Positions 50,368 to 59,263 of a stretch of DNA of 64,000 nucleotides are shown piece by piece. Source of the DNA: an uncultured Bacilli bacterium (GTDB taxonomy: Bacteria; Bacillota_I; Bacilli_A; RF39; UBA660); contig CAKORX010000005.1 of the NCBI GenBank assembly GCA_934101645.1, positions 54,306 to 118,305 on the forward strand, read 5' to 3'. Each line of letters begins with the position of its first letter. The stretch's first letter is position 1. The translations under genes and the position numbers were made by a program. Below the pieces are notes generated by a model, which searched no databases, was not told the DNA's origin, and saw only the letters and a program-made list of their open reading frames with translations.

Positions 50368-51984
50368 GTGAAAATGAAAGAAAAAATAATAAATTTAATA
50401 AAAAAATCATTGGAAATTTTAGGCATAAGTGATGATAACATTAACTTAGAAATACCTAAAAATAAAAATAATGGTGACTATAGTTCGAATGTCGCTTTAA
50501 AAAATTGTAAAGTACTAAAAATTGCTCCAATGGAGCTTGCTGAAAAAATAAAAAGTAATATTTCTGATGATGAAATAGAAAAAATTGATATTGCAGCACC
50601 CGGATTTATTAATTTTTATGTAAAAAAGGATTATTTAACAGAAAATATTAATACAATATTAGAGCTTACTTCTTTATATGGTGCTTCTGATATAGGTAAA
50701 AAAGAAAAGGTAAATATTGAATTTGTCTCCGCTAATCCAACTGGTATTTTACATATGGGTAATGCTAGGGGTGGAGCATATGGTGATTCTTTAGCAAGAA
50801 TTATGAAATTTTGTGGATATGATGTTACTAAAGAATACTATTTAAATGATGCTGGTAATCAAATAACAAAACTTGCAAATTCAGTTTACAGTAGATATTT
50901 AACAGTATGTAAGATAGAAAATACTTTTCCCGAAAATGGTTATCCAGGTAAAGAAATAATTGATATTGCTCAAAAATTATATGATGAGTATCAAGATAAA
51001 TATGTAAACTCTGATTTATCTTTTATTAAAGAATATGCTACAAAATATTTAACCGATATTATTTTTACTCATTTAAAAGAATATAGAATTGAATATGATG
51101 TAATTACATCAGAAAAATCTATTTACGAAAAATATTCTTTTGATGATGCGATAAATAAAATGAGAGAAAATGGTTATATATATGAAAAAGATGGAGCTAC
51201 TTGGTTTAAAAGTAGTGCCCTATATGATGATAAAGACCATGTATTAATAAAAAATGATGGAACAAATACTTATTTATTACCCGATATTTTATATCATGAA
51301 GATAAAATTAAAAGAGGGTTTACTCAAATTATTGATGTACTAGGTACTGATCATCATGGATATGTTGCAAGATTAAAAAGTGCGATAAAAGCATTAGGAT
51401 TAAATGATGAGTATATTGATGTAAAATTACTTCAGTTAGTAAGAATTATTCAAAATAAAGAAGTTGTTACTATGCATAAAAGAACTGGTAAAATCATTAC
51501 TTTAAAAGATTTAATAGATGATACATCAGTTAATGCAGTAAGATATTATTTTTCAAAATACTCACTTGATACACAAATGGACTTTGATATTGACCTTGCA
51601 AGAAGTGCTTCAAATGATAACCAAGTTTATTATATATGCTACGCATATGCAAGAATTTGTTCAATTTTAAATAAATATAATAAACCGTTAAAGAAAATAT
51701 CTAATTATAGTAGAATTTGTAATGAATCAGCATATAATTTGTTAGCATGCTTATATAAATTTCCAGATGTTGTAAAAAATGCATGTAATAAAAAAATGCC
51801 ACATTTAATGGCAAATTATTCGTATGAATTAGCAACTTTATTCCATAATTATTATGAAACTAATAAAATTATTAGTGATGATGAACAAAATACAGAAGAA
51901 AGTATTAATTTAATAAGTGCAGTTAAATATACACTTTATAACGCTTTAAATTTAATTGGCGTTGAACCTAAGGAGAGAATGTAA
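50368..51984 (+). CDS. argS: Arginyl-tRNA synthetase
   Basis: 538 residues. N-terminal Add-1 domain, the class I HIGH region as NPTGILHMGNARGG, AGNQITKLANSVYSRY, and LGTDHHGYVARLKSAI; no canonical KMSKS is seen, which is common in ArgRS. C-terminal DALR anticodon domain. Start is GTG at 50368 or ATG at 50374; GGAGAG lies 13 or more bases upstream of both, so the exact start is uncertain. argS-rpoE adjacency is as in B. subtilis. Confidence 0.95.
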   Translation: MKMKEKIINLIKKSLEILGISDDNINLEIPKNKNNGDYSSNVALKNCKVLKIAPMELAEKIKSNISDDEIEKIDIAAPGFINFYVKKDYLTENINTILELTSLYGASDIGKKEKVNIEFVSANPTGILHMGNARGGAYGDSLARIMKFCGYDVTKEYYLNDAGNQITKLANSVYSRYLTVCKIENTFPENGYPGKEIIDIAQKLYDEYQDKYVNSDLSFIKEYATKYLTDIIFTHLKEYRIEYDVITSEKSIYEKYSFDDAINKMRENGYIYEKDGATWFKSSALYDDKDHVLIKNDGTNTYLLPDILYHEDKIKRGFTQIIDVLGTDHHGYVARLKSAIKALGLNDEYIDVKLLQLVRIIQNKEVVTMHKRTGKIITLKDLIDDTSVNAVRYYFSKYSLDTQMDFDIDLARSASNDNQVYYICYAYARICSILNKYNKPLKKISNYSRICNESAYNLLACLYKFPDVVKNACNKKMPHLMANYSYELATLFHNYYETNKIISDDEQNTEESINLISAVKYTLYNALNLIGVEPKERM

Positions 51985-51985
51985 A

Positions 51986-52423
51986 ATGAAACTAAAAGAT
52001 TTAACAAAAGAAGATTTAGATACTATGAGTTATGAAGAGTTAGCTCAATTAATATTATCTGATGCTAATACACAAATGAAAATTATTGATATATTTAAAA
52101 AAATATGTGAACTTAAAAATATGTCAGAAAGTGAATTTGAAGACAAAATAGCCGATTTCTATGATTTAATTTCTACGAATAAAGAATTTATAGTCTTAGA
52201 AAAAGGATTTTGTGATTTAAGAAAAAACCATACACCTAAAGTAATAATTGATGATGAAGATGAAGATACAAGCATTGAAGAAGAATCTGACGAAGAAGAA
52301 AATGATGAAGATAACAACGATATTTTTTATGATAATTCTTCGGAAGAAGATGATGTTGATACAGATGATGATGAACTATCTGACTTTATGGTTGTTGATG
52401 ATGAAGATGAGACAAGTATGTAA
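51986..52423 (+). CDS. rpoE: RNA polymerase delta subunit
   Basis: 145 residues. N-terminal HARE-HTH globular part (about 1-85, with SYEELAQLILSD and IADFYDLIS), then a long Asp/Glu-rich disordered tail (EDEDTSIEEESDEEENDED and more). Delta improves RNA polymerase recycling and promoter selectivity and is limited to Firmicutes. The ATG at 51986 follows AGGAGAG and lies 1 bp after argS. Confidence 0.94.
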   Translation: MKLKDLTKEDLDTMSYEELAQLILSDANTQMKIIDIFKKICELKNMSESEFEDKIADFYDLISTNKEFIVLEKGFCDLRKNHTPKVIIDDEDEDTSIEEESDEEENDEDNNDIFYDNSSEEDDVDTDDDELSDFMVVDDEDETSM

Positions 52424-52458
52424 TGCTTGTTTTTTGTAATTAAAAAGGAAGTGAATAT

Positions 52459-53517
52459 ATGATAGAACGTTTAGAGGCAATGTTAGAAAAATATAATGAA
52501 TTAAATGAGAAACTAACTAGTGAGGAAGTATTAAATAATTATAATTTATTAAAAGATATTTCTAAAGAAAAAAGCGATATTGAAGAAACTGTAAATACTT
52601 ACAAAGAATATAAAGAAGTAGAAGAAAATATTACGCAAACAAAGGAAATGCTTGAAGATCCAGATTTAAAGGAAATTGCTCAAGAAGAACTTACTTTACT
52701 TGAAGAGAAAAAGGAAAGTTTAAATAATAGGCTTGAAGTGCTTCTTGTACCTAAAGATGAAAATGATGGAAAAGATGTAATTATGGAAATAAGAGGTGCT
52801 GCAGGTGGAGATGAAGCCAATATTTTTGCGGGTGACCTATTTAGAATGTATTCTTATTATGCAGAAAAAAATAATTGGAAAATTGAGGTTATTCATTCAG
52901 TGGAGGGTACAAGTGGAGGCTTTTCTCAAATTGAATATATTGTAAAAGGAAAAGATGTATATTCAAAATTGAAATATGAAAGTGGTTCTCATAGAGTACA
53001 AAGAGTTCCTGAGACAGAAAATCAAGGAAGAGTTCATACATCAACTGCCACTGTATTAGTAATGCCTAAATATGATAATGTTAGTATAAATATAAATGAA
53101 AACGATTTGAAAATAGATGTTTATCATTCATCTGGAGCTGGTGGACAAAGTGTAAATACAAGTAACTCTGCAGTAAGAATTACTCACGTTCCAACTGGTG
53201 TTGTAGTAACTTGTCAAGAAGAAAGAAGTCAATTAAAAAATAAAGAAAGAGCTATGGAGCTTTTAAAAATTAAAATAAATTCAGCTTTAGAAGAAGAAAA
53301 AAATAGTAAAGAACAAAATGAGAGAAAAAGCAAAATAGGATCAGGTGACAGAAGCGAAAAAATAAGAACATATAATTATCCACAAAATAGAGTTACTGAT
53401 CATCGTATAAATTTCTCAATTATGGAACTTGATAGAGTAATGAATGGTTATTTAGATCCAATTATTGATGCTTTAATAAATGAAGACATGAGGTTAAAAC
53501 TTGAAGGTTTAAAATAA
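52459..53517 (+). CDS. prfA: Peptide chain release factor 1
   Basis: 352 residues. N-terminal coiled coil, anticodon-like tripeptide region (VQRVPETENQGRVHTST), the GGQ catalytic motif in SSGAGGQSVNTSNSAVRITH, and RTYNYPQNRVTDHRI. RF1 reads UAA and UAG. It lies 1 bp before prmC, which methylates its GGQ Gln. Confidence 0.98.
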   Translation: MIERLEAMLEKYNELNEKLTSEEVLNNYNLLKDISKEKSDIEETVNTYKEYKEVEENITQTKEMLEDPDLKEIAQEELTLLEEKKESLNNRLEVLLVPKDENDGKDVIMEIRGAAGGDEANIFAGDLFRMYSYYAEKNNWKIEVIHSVEGTSGGFSQIEYIVKGKDVYSKLKYESGSHRVQRVPETENQGRVHTSTATVLVMPKYDNVSININENDLKIDVYHSSGAGGQSVNTSNSAVRITHVPTGVVVTCQEERSQLKNKERAMELLKIKINSALEEEKNSKEQNERKSKIGSGDRSEKIRTYNYPQNRVTDHRINFSIMELDRVMNGYLDPIIDALINEDMRLKLEGLK

Positions 53518-53518
53518 A

Positions 53519-54238
53519 ATGGATAATTTTGATAAACAATTAATATTTAAATATGTTCCAGAAAATAAACAGGCAAAAGCATTAAAGAAATTAAGTAATA
53601 ATTATCCGGTTCAATATATAATAGGTAATGTAGATTTTTATGGAATTCCATTAAAAGTAAATAAAAACGTTTTAATTCCTAGGTTTGAAACAGAGTTATT
53701 AGTTAGCAAATTAGTGGAAACAATTAATAAAAATCATTTTGTTAGTCCTAATATTTTAGATGTAGGTACTGGTAGTGGATGCATAAGTATTTACTTAAAA
53801 AAAATTTTAAATTGTAAAGTTACTGCTATTGACAAAAGTTTTAAAGCAATAAAAATTGCTAAATATAATTCAAAGAAAACTAATGTTACTATTACATTTA
53901 AAACTAAAAGTATTGAAAAATTTGAATCAAAAGAAAAATTTGATATATTAGTATCAAATCCACCTTACGTATCTTTTAATGAAAAAGTGGATGAAAAGAC
54001 TAAATATGAACCTCAAAACGCTATTTTTGCTAAAGATAATGGCCTTTATTTTTATAAATTAATACTTGATAAAAGTAAAAAAATATTAAATAAAAAAAAT
54101 ATTATTGCTTTTGAAATAGGGCAAAGCCAAGCTGGTTATATTTCAAACTATGCAAAAAGTATTTATCCAGATTCTAAAATATTAATAGAAAAAGATTTAA
54201 ATCAATTTGATAGATATATTTTTATTATAAATGAATAA
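53519..54238 (+). CDS. prmC: Release factor glutamine methyltransferase PrmC
   Basis: 239 residues. PVQYIIGNVDFYGIPLKVN, LIPRFETELLV, SAM motif ILDVGTGSGCISIYL and the NPPY motif (VSNPPYVSF). It is shorter than usual (about 280) because the N-terminal helical domain is reduced to roughly 25 residues. prfA-prmC-spoIIR is the B. subtilis order. Confidence 0.95.
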   Translation: MDNFDKQLIFKYVPENKQAKALKKLSNNYPVQYIIGNVDFYGIPLKVNKNVLIPRFETELLVSKLVETINKNHFVSPNILDVGTGSGCISIYLKKILNCKVTAIDKSFKAIKIAKYNSKKTNVTITFKTKSIEKFESKEKFDILVSNPPYVSFNEKVDEKTKYEPQNAIFAKDNGLYFYKLILDKSKKILNKKNIIAFEIGQSQAGYISNYAKSIYPDSKILIEKDLNQFDRYIFIINE

Positions 54239-54276
54239 TATATCTATTTTTTTTGCATTATTATAGTGGTGAACAA

Positions 54277-54786
54277 ATGAAAAAAATTATAATAGTATTA
54301 AGTATTATTATGATGTTTGTATTATTTAATCAAAAAAAAGATAATATAGTTATTCCAAATGATGCAATTAGATATAGAATTATTGCAAATAGTGATTCTG
54401 ACACTGACCAAAAAACTAAATGGGACATTAATAAAGAAGTTTTACCTATTATTGTGGATGTAATGACTAATTCCAAAACAAAAGAGGAAAGTAAAGAAAA
54501 TATATTAACTAATATTGATAAAATAGATCAAAGATTAAATCAATTTGATATTGATTATAATGTAAATTATGGTTATAATTACTTTCCTTCGAAAACGTAT
54601 TCAAATGTGAGATATAAAGAAGGATACTATGAGTCTTTAGTTATAACTTTGGGGAATGGTTTAGGTAATAATTGGTGGTGTGTTTTATTTCCACCTTTAT
54701 GCTTACTTGATGCCGCAGAAACAGAACTTGATAATGTGGAATATGATTTATATGTAAGAAAAATTCTTAATAAGTATCATAATTAA
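54277..54786 (+). CDS. spoIIR: Stage II sporulation protein R
   Basis: 169 residues from the ATG after GGTGAAC. Signal peptide 1-17 (IIIVLSIIMMFVLF), then IRYRIIANSDSDTDQKTKW and the family end NNWWCVLFPPLCLLD. The forespore secretes SpoIIR to trigger SpoIIGA cleavage of pro-sigma-E in the mother cell. Its place after prmC is conserved. Confidence 0.96.
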   Translation: MKKIIIVLSIIMMFVLFNQKKDNIVIPNDAIRYRIIANSDSDTDQKTKWDINKEVLPIIVDVMTNSKTKEESKENILTNIDKIDQRLNQFDIDYNVNYGYNYFPSKTYSNVRYKEGYYESLVITLGNGLGNNWWCVLFPPLCLLDAAETELDNVEYDLYVRKILNKYHN

Positions 54787-54810
54787 AGTCTTAAAATTAT
54801 ATAATATAGC

Positions 54811-55341
54811 ATGAATATAGTCATGCTTTTATTAATTGGATTATCATTATCAATGGATTCATTTTCTTTGTCTTTATCTGTTGGAACAATGAATTATTCA
54901 TTTAAAAATCATTTGTTATTATCAATATGTGTGGGAATTTTTCATTTTATTATGCCAATGCTTGGAACGATACTAGGTAATTCTATTTCCAAAAATTTTA
55001 GTATAGACTCTGATAAATTTCTATTTTTCTTATTTCTTTTTATTTTTATAGAAATGCTTTTAGATTTATTTAATAAGTCAGAAAAAAAGGTGGATTTATC
55101 ATTTGTAAATATGCTTTTATTCGCTTTTTCAGTTAGCCTTGATAGTTTTACAATAGGAATTGGTCTTAATAATATTACTGCGTTTCCTATATTAGGATAT
55201 TTGATTTTTATGCTATGCGCTTTTGCATTTACTATGATTGGATTAACAATTGGAAAAAAATCTTATAATAAATATGGGTTAATTGCAAAAATTTTTGGAT
55301 TAATAATAATTTTATGTTTGGCTATTTCCCAAATATTGTAA
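54811..55341 (+). CDS. mntP: MntP-family manganese efflux protein
   Basis: 176 residues, about six membrane helices. The two pseudo-repeats each begin with an Asp-containing helix: GLSLSMDSFSLSLSVG and FSVSLDSFTIGIGLN, matching the MntP (YwlD) metal-coordinating Asp pair. B. subtilis ywlD lies in the same prfA-spoIIR neighbourhood. TATAAT stands about 6 bases before the ATG and there is no clear ribosome site, so the message may be nearly leaderless or part of the upstream operon. Confidence 0.88.
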   Translation: MNIVMLLLIGLSLSMDSFSLSLSVGTMNYSFKNHLLLSICVGIFHFIMPMLGTILGNSISKNFSIDSDKFLFFLFLFIFIEMLLDLFNKSEKKVDLSFVNMLLFAFSVSLDSFTIGIGLNNITAFPILGYLIFMLCAFAFTMIGLTIGKKSYNKYGLIAKIFGLIIILCLAISQIL

Positions 55342-55357
55342 ATAAAATGCTTACTAT

Positions 55358-55386
55358 TTGACTATGTTATAAAAATGGTTTATGAT
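55358..55386 (+). promoter_or_regulatory. Promoter of murA
   Basis: -35 TTGACT (55358-55363), 17 bp spacer, -10 TATGAT (55381-55386). It leaves a leader of about 87 bases before murA. Confidence 0.82.
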
Positions 55387-55479
55387 AAATTTAATAAGAG
55401 TTTTTCATAATAGCTCTGTAATTAGCATAGAACTTAATGAAAGCATTTATATTTTTATAGATGAATGTGGTGATAATAA

Positions 55480-56748
55480 ATGAAAAAAATAATTATAAAT
55501 GGAGGTAATACCTTAAGTGGTGATATAACCATAGGGGGTGCAAAAAATAGTGCAGTAGCTTTGATTCCTGCATCTTTACTTGCTAGTGGTAAATGCAAAA
55601 TCAATAAAGTTCCAAATATATCTGATAAAGACGCTCTTTTTAATATTTTGGATGAACTAAATGTTAGTTATAAATTTGACGATACATCAGTAATTATAGA
55701 TTCAAATAATTTACGCAATAAAGTTATTTCTGAAAAGCTTTCAAGTAAACTTAGAGCATCATACTACTTCATGGGGATTTTACTTGGAAAGTATAAACAT
55801 GTTGAGATGTATTTCCCAGGTGGATGCAATATTGGTACTAGACCAATAGATCTTCATTTAAAAGGCTTTGAGGCATTAGGTGCTAAAGTTACTCATGATG
55901 AAGATTCACATAAATATATTTTAGATGCAGAAGAACTAATAGGAACAAGAATATATTTAGATTTTGCTTCAGTTGGAGCCACAATAAATATTATGTTTGC
56001 TGCTGCTTTGGCTACTGGTACAACAATTTTGGAAAATGCTGCTAAAGAAATAGAGATTATAAACATTGCAGAATTTTTAAATAATATGGGAGCAGATATT
56101 AAAGGTGCTGGCACATCTACAATAACAATTAATGGCGTAAAAACATTACATGGAGCAGAAATAGATGTTATTCCTGACAGAATTGAAGCGGGAACATATT
56201 TAATGATTGGTGCTATGGTAGGTAAAAATTTAACTGTTTGTGGTGTAATACCAGAACAAATTAAAGCTTTGTTGGATAAATTTGATGATATGGGAATAAG
56301 CTATGATGTAAAAGAAAATAGCGTAACTATTTCTAAGTGCAATAATATTAAACCAATAAATATTAAAACATTAGTATATCCCGGATTTCCAACAGATTTA
56401 GGTCAACCAATGTCAGTATTATTAACTCAAGCAAATGGTGTATCATATTTTGAGGAAACTATATGGGAAAATAGAATGCAACATGTAAAGTATCTAAATA
56501 TGATGGGTGCTAATATAAAACTTAATGATAATACACATGCTATAATAACCGGACCTGCAGAGTTAAAAGGATGTCATATAAATGCTACAGATTTAAGAGG
56601 GGGAGCTGCACTTGTAATGGCTGGTCTTGTTAGTAAGGGAACGACAACAATTTCAAATATTGAATATATTTTAAGAGGTTATGAAAATCTAGTAAAAAAG
56701 CTTACTAAAGTTGGTGCAGATATAAAAATTATTGATGAGGAAAATTAA
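55480..56748 (+). CDS. murA: UDP-N-acetylglucosamine 1-carboxyvinyltransferase
   Basis: 422 residues. Start INGGNTLSGDITIGGAKNSA, catalytic Cys in FPGGCNIGTRPIDLH, then VIPDRIEAGTYL and FPTDLGQPMSVLL. First committed step of peptidoglycan synthesis; the Cys makes it a fosfomycin target. The 3' end overlaps the next gene. In B. subtilis murAA also lies with spoIID and spoIIQ. Confidence 0.98.
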   Translation: MKKIIINGGNTLSGDITIGGAKNSAVALIPASLLASGKCKINKVPNISDKDALFNILDELNVSYKFDDTSVIIDSNNLRNKVISEKLSSKLRASYYFMGILLGKYKHVEMYFPGGCNIGTRPIDLHLKGFEALGAKVTHDEDSHKYILDAEELIGTRIYLDFASVGATINIMFAAALATGTTILENAAKEIEIINIAEFLNNMGADIKGAGTSTITINGVKTLHGAEIDVIPDRIEAGTYLMIGAMVGKNLTVCGVIPEQIKALLDKFDDMGISYDVKENSVTISKCNNIKPINIKTLVYPGFPTDLGQPMSVLLTQANGVSYFEETIWENRMQHVKYLNMMGANIKLNDNTHAIITGPAELKGCHINATDLRGGAALVMAGLVSKGTTTISNIEYILRGYENLVKKLTKVGADIKIIDEEN

Positions 56749-57370
56749 AAGAAGATATAAATTATTAATAATAATTATTTTATCTGGATTATTAGTTGTT
56801 ATTAATTATAAATTTTTTTATAAAAAAAATAGTTATTTAGTTTCTATCGGAGACTATTTATCAATGGGTAAAATTTTAGATAAAGAATTTAAAAATTATG
56901 ATGATTATATTTTAGATAGTTCTTTTAATTTAAAATTATTTAGTAAAAACAATAGTTATTATACAAGTGAGAAATTACTATATGATTTATATAACAATGA
57001 AAGTAAAGTTGACTATTTTATAAAAAATGCAAATTTTGTATTAATAAATATAGGAAATTACGAATTAAATAACTATAAAGAGTTAAACAATGAAATAATA
57101 ACAGATTATTTGAACAATATATATTCGGTAATTACACATATAAAGAAAATAAATAAAAAATGTAATATAGTTATTTTCAATATCTATGACAAAGATAAAA
57201 AATTCAGTTATGTTAATAACAAATTAAAAAAATATTCTGAATTATTTGAAGCAAAGTATATAGATTTAAACTCTTTCTCAGAGGAAGAATATTATTATTT
57301 AAACAATAAATTTTATTTAAATAGTAAATCTTCGTACAAAATTAGTAAAATGATAGTAAAAAATGATTGA
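56735..57370 (+). CDS. Membrane-anchored SGNH/GDSL-like protein, catalytic residues apparently lost
   Basis: 211 residues. Basic N-terminus and one membrane anchor (LLIIIILSGLLVVINY), then a globular outside domain. Its beginning, LVSIGDYLSMG, looks like GDSL block I with the Ser replaced by Tyr; VLINIGNYELN resembles the Asn block; the end, YLNSKSSYKISKMI, sits where the DxxH block should be but has neither Asp nor His. It is probably a degenerate relative with a structural role. The start overlaps murA by 14 bp. Assignment is tentative. Confidence 0.6.
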   Translation: MRKIKRRYKLLIIIILSGLLVVINYKFFYKKNSYLVSIGDYLSMGKILDKEFKNYDDYILDSSFNLKLFSKNNSYYTSEKLLYDLYNNESKVDYFIKNANFVLINIGNYELNNYKELNNEIITDYLNNIYSVITHIKKINKKCNIVIFNIYDKDKKFSYVNNKLKKYSELFEAKYIDLNSFSEEEYYYLNNKFYLNSKSSYKISKMIVKND

Positions 57371-57394
57371 TAAGTTTGTTTTTTGTGATATAAT
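57367..57394 (+). promoter_or_regulatory. Promoter of rpmE
   Basis: -35 TTGATA (57367-57372), 16 bp spacer, -10 TATAAT (57389-57394) with extended TGA. Confidence 0.82.
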
Positions 57395-57433
57395 ACTTAA
57401 GAAATTATGTTTAGAAAAAGGAAGGGAAAAATT

Positions 57434-57649
57434 ATGAAAGCAAATATACATCCTGAAATGAAAGAAGCAACTGTAAAATGTGCGTGTGGTGAAACTTTCA
57501 ACGTTTTATCAACAAAAGATAATATTAGTGTTGAAGTATGTAGCAAATGCCATCCATATTATACAGGAACTCAAGGTAGAGCAAAGAAAACAGGAAATGT
57601 TGAAAAATTTAACCGTAAATATGGTATAAAAGATCAAAAAGCTGAATAG
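57434..57649 (+). CDS. rpmE: 50S ribosomal protein L31 (bL31), zinc-binding form
   Basis: 71 residues from MKANIHPEMKEATVKCACGE; GGAAGGG precedes the ATG at 57434. Zinc ligands are seen as CACG and CSKCHPYYTG, marking the C+ type. L31 links the two subunits. It has its own promoter. Confidence 0.97.
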   Translation: MKANIHPEMKEATVKCACGETFNVLSTKDNISVEVCSKCHPYYTGTQGRAKKTGNVEKFNRKYGIKDQKAE

Positions 57650-57664
57650 TTTTTTGTTTTTTTA

Positions 57665-57673
57665 TGCTATAAT
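57665..57673 (+). promoter_or_regulatory. Extended -10 promoter of rpiB
   Basis: TGCTATAAT directly after the T-rich end of rpmE; no convincing -35. Confidence 0.7.
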
Positions 57674-57694
57674 GATAAAGGTGATATATAATTA

Positions 57695-58150
57695 ATGAAA
57701 ATTTTTATTGGAACAGATCATAGAGGGGTTGAAGTTCAAAATCAAATTGCTAATTATTTAAATGAATTAGGTGTTGAGGTAATTATTTCAAGTATTAAAC
57801 ATACTGATGCAGATGATTATCCTGATTTTGCATTTGATGTATGTAAAAGCGTATTAGAAAATAAAGATTCATTAGGAATTTTAATATGTGGAACAGGTAT
57901 TGGTATGAGCATTGCTGCAAATAAAGTGAAAGGAATAAGAGCTGCAAGGTGTATTAATACAGATGATGCATATTTTGCAAGGTGTCATAATGATGCTAAT
58001 GTATTATGTATAAGTAGTAATAACTCTATTTCAGAACTTTATCAAATTGTTGATTCATTTTTAAATACTCAAGGAGCTACTGAGGAACGCCATTTGAAAA
58101 GAATAGAAAAAATCATAAAATATGAAAATGGTGAATATAATGAATTATAA
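57695..58150 (+). CDS. rpiB: Ribose-5-phosphate isomerase B
   Basis: 151 residues. IGTDHRGVEVQNQI, then ILICGTGIGMSIAANKVKGI and the phosphate-binding NDANVLCIS. Cys in ICGTG is the catalytic base position of the RpiB type. It interconverts ribose and ribulose 5-phosphates. B. subtilis ywlF is in the same region. Its end overlaps the next gene by 11 bp. Confidence 0.96.
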   Translation: MKIFIGTDHRGVEVQNQIANYLNELGVEVIISSIKHTDADDYPDFAFDVCKSVLENKDSLGILICGTGIGMSIAANKVKGIRAARCINTDDAYFARCHNDANVLCISSNNSISELYQIVDSFLNTQGATEERHLKRIEKIIKYENGEYNEL

Positions 58151-58328
58151 AGTATTTATTTATATAATTATGTTATTTGCTACGGTTTATTCAATAAGTG
58201 GAATAAACTTTACCTGTTTTTTTAAAGTTAAACATGAACTAGAGGCAAAACTATTTGTTATGATTTTATCTCTAGGAATTAGTTATATTGCTACAAGATT
58301 TATAATAGAATTTATTGAGCTTTTTTAA
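58140..58328 (+). CDS. DUF1146 family small membrane protein (YwzB-like)
   Basis: 62 residues with two membrane helices (VFIYIIMLFATVYSIS and FVMILSLGISYIATRF) and the family GINF motif between them. The function of DUF1146 is not known. In B. subtilis ywzB also lies just before murAA-spoIID-spoIIQ, which supports the call. The start at 58140 has GGTGAAT upstream and overlaps rpiB. Confidence 0.85.
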   Translation: MNYKVFIYIIMLFATVYSISGINFTCFFKVKHELEAKLFVMILSLGISYIATRFIIEFIELF

Positions 58329-58336
58329 GGAGAAAG

Positions 58337-59230
58337 ATGAAAATCAATTATATTATAATATTATTTTTAACAATAATAGCATTTTATTTAATAAGAAGTT
58401 TGGATGACAATACTTCTTATTTTTTTGATGATAAAAATCTGCAGGAAATAGTCTTAAGTAATAATAACAATGAAAAAGAAACTATTGAATTTAATGAATA
58501 TTTAATTGGAGTCTTAGCTTGTGAAATGCCCGCATCTTTTGAACTTGAAGCGTTAAAAGCACAAGCAATAGCATCACGAACATATGCATATTATTTAATA
58601 AATCATAACAAAAATATAACGACTGATACTAGGACTCAATGTATGTTAAATAAATCTCAAATGAAAGAAAATTGGCAAAATGATTTTGATTTATATTACA
58701 ACAAATTGTTAACAGCAGTTACGCAAACAAATAATGTAGTTTTAAAATATGACAATGAAATAATACCGGCTTACTATTTTTCAATGAGCAATGGTTATAC
58801 GGAAGACTCTAAATATGTTTTTAATGAAACTAAAGATTTTTTAAAGCAAGTAGATTCCCATTATGAAGAAAATAACAAAAATTTTATAAAAGAAATGACA
58901 TTTAGTAAAGAAAACTTTTGCTCACTATTGCAAATAGATTGCAGTTATATAAATATAAATAACATAAATAGATCAAGTAGTAATAGAGTAATCGATTTAT
59001 TAATTAATGATAAAAAATTTACAGGTGTAGAGATTAGAAAAAAATTAAATTTAAGATCTACTGATTTTGATATTAAAATAGGTGATGATGTAAAAATTAC
59101 CACGAGGGGATATGGTCATGGAGTGGGAATGAGTCAATATGGTGCAAATTATATGGCAAAAGAGGGAAAAAGTTATGAAGATATTTTAAAACATTATTAT
59201 CAAGGAGTAATTATTTCTAGTATAAATTAA
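58337..59230 (+). CDS. spoIID: Stage II sporulation protein D, lytic transglycosylase
   Basis: 297 residues. N-terminal anchor (YIIILFLTIIAFYLI), then EYLIGVLACEMPASFELEALKAQAIASRTYA with the catalytic Glu of the SpoIID family (given here as CEMPASFELEALKAQAIASR), a Cys (TRTQCM) in the zinc region and the closing GYGHGVGMSQYGANYMA. It trims glycan strands during engulfment with SpoIIM and SpoIIP. AGGAG is 6 bases upstream. Confidence 0.96.
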   Translation: MKINYIIILFLTIIAFYLIRSLDDNTSYFFDDKNLQEIVLSNNNNEKETIEFNEYLIGVLACEMPASFELEALKAQAIASRTYAYYLINHNKNITTDTRTQCMLNKSQMKENWQNDFDLYYNKLLTAVTQTNNVVLKYDNEIIPAYYFSMSNGYTEDSKYVFNETKDFLKQVDSHYEENNKNFIKEMTFSKENFCSLLQIDCSYININNINRSSSNRVIDLLINDKKFTGVEIRKKLNLRSTDFDIKIGDDVKITTRGYGHGVGMSQYGANYMAKEGKSYEDILKHYYQGVIISSIN

Positions 59231-59263
59231 TTTTATTTATCCATAATTTAAGTAGGAGGATAA

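Noticed and set aside
52248..52439. Met/Lys-rich open frame on the plus strand
   Set aside because: It is the shifted frame of the acidic GAT/GAA repeats in the rpoE tail, with no ribosome site or family match.
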